This document shows, one piece after another, positions 62,761 through 64,000 of a stretch of 64,000 nucleotides of DNA. Source of the DNA: Phallusia mammillata (Eukaryota; Chordata; Ascidiacea; Phlebobranchia; Ascidiidae); contig QLIY01000721.1 of NCBI GenBank assembly GCA_003260075.1, forward strand, positions 1 to 64,000, in the 5' to 3' direction. The position numbers and the translations under genes were made by a program. The notes under the pieces are model-generated. The model was not told the origin of the DNA and made no database searches. It worked only from the letters and a program-made list of their open reading frames with translations. How positions within the stretch are numbered: position 1 is the stretch's first letter; each line of letters begins with the position of its first letter.

Positions 62761-64000
62761 TAAACGGATTCAAGCTTTAGTTAAGGATAGGACTAAATTT
62801 AGAATTCAATTGACTTTGTATCGTAATTTAAGTTCCTTTACGTATGTGCCAGCGTACAAGTTGTGTTGTGATTTGTTGTCTACAATTGTGCAATACGTGA
62901 AGCTTTATACAAGGCTCTCCGTCAATTTGTTTTTATGGTATATTTTGGGGGGGGGGGTTGCCTACAATTGTGCCATACGTGGATCTTTATACAAGACTGT
63001 CTGTCAATTTGTTTTTATGGTATATTTTATTTTCAATTTCAAGTGTAGTTGGGACTTTAAGTAAGCTTTTGACTCTGTCTTAAACCTCCTTGTTTTCTTT
63101 TTGCCAACTTTAACATTTTCCTTTTTTTAACCCACAGACCAGTTGTTGTGATTGTGCCTGATCTGCAGCAGATTTGTGAGATCATGTTGTTTTCTGAGGG
63201 CTTCCTTACAGCAAAGGTGCTCGCCAAAAAGATGACGGTCTTGTACAAGTTGGCAGGGGGGGGGGTCCACAGACCAGTTGTTGTGATTGTGCCTGACTTG
63301 CAGCAGATTTGTGAGATCATGTTGTTTTCTGAGGGATTCCTCACAGCAAAGGTGCTCGCCAAAAAGATGACGGTCTTGTACAAGTTGGCAAAGGAACAAC
63401 TTTCCAAACAACACCATTACGATTTCGGTCTTCGTGCTTTGAAAGCTGTGCTGGTAATGGCTGGGGATCTAAAGCGAGGATCGCCTGATCTGCATGAAGA
63501 AGTTGTACTCATGAGGTAGCAAATGTTTCATGCTTACCTCATAATGCGGTTTATTGTGGTTGAATTGTCAATTGGAATTTGGAATTTTGTATTTTCTTGA
63601 CGTATTTGTAGAGTTTCAAAAACATTTGAGTTTTTTTTAAGGTTTAGTATCTATACATTATCTTTTTTATGTCTATAAACGTCCTTACACATGTCCTAAA
63701 AATGCAATGGGCCAAATACCATCCATTAAGTTATATATCTTGTGAATCCTGTTTTTCACATTTCATTTTACGTGCAAATCCCAAGGACACTTTTTTCTCT
63801 CATTTACCTCTTTAAAAATAAAACTGAAAGTAAATTTTACCAATTTAAGTATTGTACTAATCTAGCAAAATTGAAGAAATTGGCTTTTAAATGTTCAACT
63901 CCTATCTTGCGCTTTCAGAGCTCTACGTGACATGAACCTTCCCAAATTCATCTTCGAGGATGTTCCACTTTTCCTCGGACTTATCGGTGATCTTTTCCCG
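33847..64000 (+). CDS. DNAH10: Axonemal dynein heavy chain, DNAH10-like (inner-arm type), N-terminal half, runs off the right edge
   Basis: Forty-seven exons join in a single frame of 6720 nt (2240 codons) after allelic duplicates are set aside. The ATG at 33847 is taken as the start because an in-frame TGA lies at 33820 upstream. The order is: N-terminal region with an acidic linker (residues 1-359), tail/DHC_N1 (360-1266), DHC_N2 linker (1267-1973), then AAA1 with Walker A GPAGTGKT (about 2011-2018), Walker B CFDEFN (about 2061-2066) and [14 protein letters not shown]. The last residues in the window are [14 protein letters not shown]. The protein is the ATP-driven motor of a ciliary or flagellar dynein arm. 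The DNAH10 choice rests on the MRDKV start region, [19 protein letters not shown] and the [27 protein letters not shown] end of AAA1; another axonemal DNAH cannot be excluded. AAA2-AAA6, stalk and C-terminus lie beyond the window. Confidence 0.85.
37322..37399. other. 78-base G run, probable gap filler
   Basis: The longest homopolymer in the window, in the intron between dynein exons 8 and 9. The minus-strand poly-proline frame over it is meaningless. There is no visible overlap of the flanks, consistent with a sized gap. Confidence 0.6.
39320..39530. mobile_element. Short hAT MITE in a dynein intron
   Basis: It begins cagtggttcttaacc, ends ggttaagaacccctg, and is flanked by the 8-base duplication gcctagag at 39312-39319 and 39531-39538. 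The single n at 39385 separates two nearly identical stretches (gctgcacccctttcaaatca), so the apparent length of 211 bp includes a join. Confidence 0.8.
40605..40672 (-). ncRNA. Hammerhead-ribozyme-like motif in a retroelement-type repeat
   Basis: On the minus strand CTGATGA (40664-40658) and GAAAC (40636-40632) flank a helix ggcgtctt / gggacgtc closed by gtat: eight pairs, counting G-T pairs. Outside the core, ttatc upstream can pair with gataa downstream, as helix I should. One extra A sits between CTGATGA and the helix. Related copies at 46669 and 59252 on the plus strand keep the same helix sequence with compensatory or wobble changes. This layout is known for hammerheads in Penelope-like elements and retrozymes. 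Self-cleavage is not shown. Confidence 0.4.
42323..42581. mobile_element. Probable hAT-like MITE in a dynein intron
   Basis: The direct repeat tataacgc occurs at 42315-42322 and 42582-42589. The ends cgggttgtaaaccttttt and tttggaaagcactggt are only loosely inverted. The length of about 259 bp and the 8-base duplication fit a decayed hAT element. Confidence 0.45.
45412..45500 (+). repeat. tRNA-derived SINE fragment
   Basis: It contains tgggttcgaatcccaccgca, a perfect Pol III B-box context (ggttcgaatcc), followed by gctagacggatatgcttggc. A related copy is at 57550-57790. It is directly adjacent to the exon ending at 45406, and no complete tRNA cloverleaf can be drawn. Confidence 0.5.
45606..45664. 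other. 59-base G run, probable gap filler
   Basis: It lies in the intron after the dynein exon ending at 45406. It generates the poly-glycine and poly-proline open frames seen here; neither is a real protein. Confidence 0.6.
46669..46702 (+). ncRNA. Decayed hammerhead-like repeat copy
   Basis: CTGATGA at 46669-46675 is followed by the same ggcg...cgtc helix as at 40637-40657, but GAAAC has become ACAC. Flanking gtattatttacc and ggaataaaaatac can pair imperfectly as helix I. Confidence 0.3.
47084..47192 (+). repeat. TG-rich microsatellite in a dynein intron
   Basis: Imperfect gtgtgt/tgtttg units with a cgcgcg core, starting about 10 bases after the donor at 47075. Confidence 0.8.
48150..48243. 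repeat. Small misplaced contig between two G runs
   Basis: 48163-48232 sits between G runs (48150-48162 and 48233-48243). It duplicates 48545-48616 (gttagatacaaatacaaatt to atgacgtcacac), which lies on the far side of the exon 48334-48489. It looks like an allelic contig placed at the wrong point. Confidence 0.65.
49943..50011 (+). repeat. Three tandem 23-24 bp units
   Basis: The unit acgattggctggactatccc is repeated three times in a dynein intron. The first copy differs by one base (gattagctgg). Confidence 0.75.
53809..54002 (+). repeat. TG-rich microsatellite in a dynein intron
   Basis: About 190 bp of tgtgtg with tgtttg and tatgtg variants. The Thr/His-rich and Cys/Val-rich open frames over it, on both strands, are by-products. 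Confidence 0.85.
54505..54610 (+). repeat. SINE-like fragment, 3' half
   Basis: The segment ggcgccttcaacaggtctgg to gtgatcgctggtctgcatag matches 57678-57775, defining the 3' body of the same family as the B-box fragments at 45412 and 57550. Confidence 0.45.
57550..57790 (+). repeat. SINE-like element, longest copy
   Basis: A degraded B-box region (gggttgggattccaccgcag) is followed by a body shared with 54505-54610 (gtgatttataaatgagtgtg, gatcgctggtctgcat). It lies in the intron between the dynein exons ending at 57252 and starting at 57851. Confidence 0.5.
59252..59300 (+). ncRNA. Hammerhead-like repeat copy, 5' core lost
   Basis: GAAAC is intact at 59280-59284 after the ccgacctgtataggacgtc helix region, but CTGATGA has become caaATGA. 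The downstream gttggtataaaattacaatt matches the copy at 46700. The flank is duplicated after the G run 59424-59434. Confidence 0.3.
60203..64000 (+). other. DNAH10: Dynein exons 42-47: AAA1 ATPase module
   Basis: Exons are 60203-60336 ([18 protein letters not shown], Walker A GPAGTGKT), 60567-60643 ([12 protein letters not shown]), 61390-61494 (Walker [16 protein letters not shown]), 62093-62250 ([20 protein letters not shown], sensor I region), 63273-63515 ([30 protein letters not shown]) and 63919-64000 (open at the edge). All AAA1 catalytic motifs are intact. Second copies across joins are 60808-60841, 61099-61175, 62552-62703 and 63138-63255. Confidence 0.85.
62704..62759. other. 56-base G run, probable gap filler inside a duplicated dynein exon
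   Basis: The second copy of the AAA1 exon (62552-62703) breaks exactly here, three codons before the exon end seen in the first copy (62250). The poly-glycine frame is an artefact. Confidence 0.7.

Overview
The window is a piece of an intron-rich, AT-rich animal genome. Short exons with GT/AG borders and phase-consistent joins run along both strands, and there are no bacterial operons, CRISPR arrays or rRNA genes. The gene content, the short introns, the many small hAT-type elements and very strong local heterozygosity suggest an invertebrate chordate such as a Ciona-like tunicate. That organism call is inference.

Minus strand, 1-18.9 kb: two tandem paralogues encode secreted modular proteins. 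Gene A (10212-18812) is complete. A signal-peptide exon is followed by six Cys-rich WxxW/CysD-like domains alternating strictly with five EGF domains, one exon per domain with all junctions in phase 1, and a short tail. Its 13 exons join to exactly 801 codons. Gene B (1-6386) has the same signal exon and alternating exons, runs off the left edge, and has an in-frame TAA in one WxxW exon. Its large intron holds a 5'-truncated LINE with a 12-bp target duplication and a hAT-like element with a second one nested inside. Between genes A and B lies a four-pass LRRC8/pannexin-like gene (7930-9054) with a partial second copy.

18.9-27 kb is intergenic: a clean hAT MITE, hAT relics and an 0.9 kb duplicated block. 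27.1-31.6 kb, minus strand, is a five-exon TMEM86/YhhN-family (lysoplasmalogenase) gene with a Tc1-like fold-back element in its last intron. Head-to-head with it, 33.8-64 kb on the plus strand, is an axonemal dynein heavy chain that best matches DNAH10. Forty-seven exons join in one open frame of 2240 codons from the start through the tail, the linker and the AAA1 Walker A and B motifs, and the gene runs off the right edge.

About 36 runs of G, most of exactly 10 with a few of 27-78, punctuate the sequence, and there are no matching C runs. The bases before most runs are repeated just after them. These are best read as contig joins between unmerged alleles with gap filler written as G. The apparent duplicated exons in the dynein gene and in gene A are therefore assembly artefacts.
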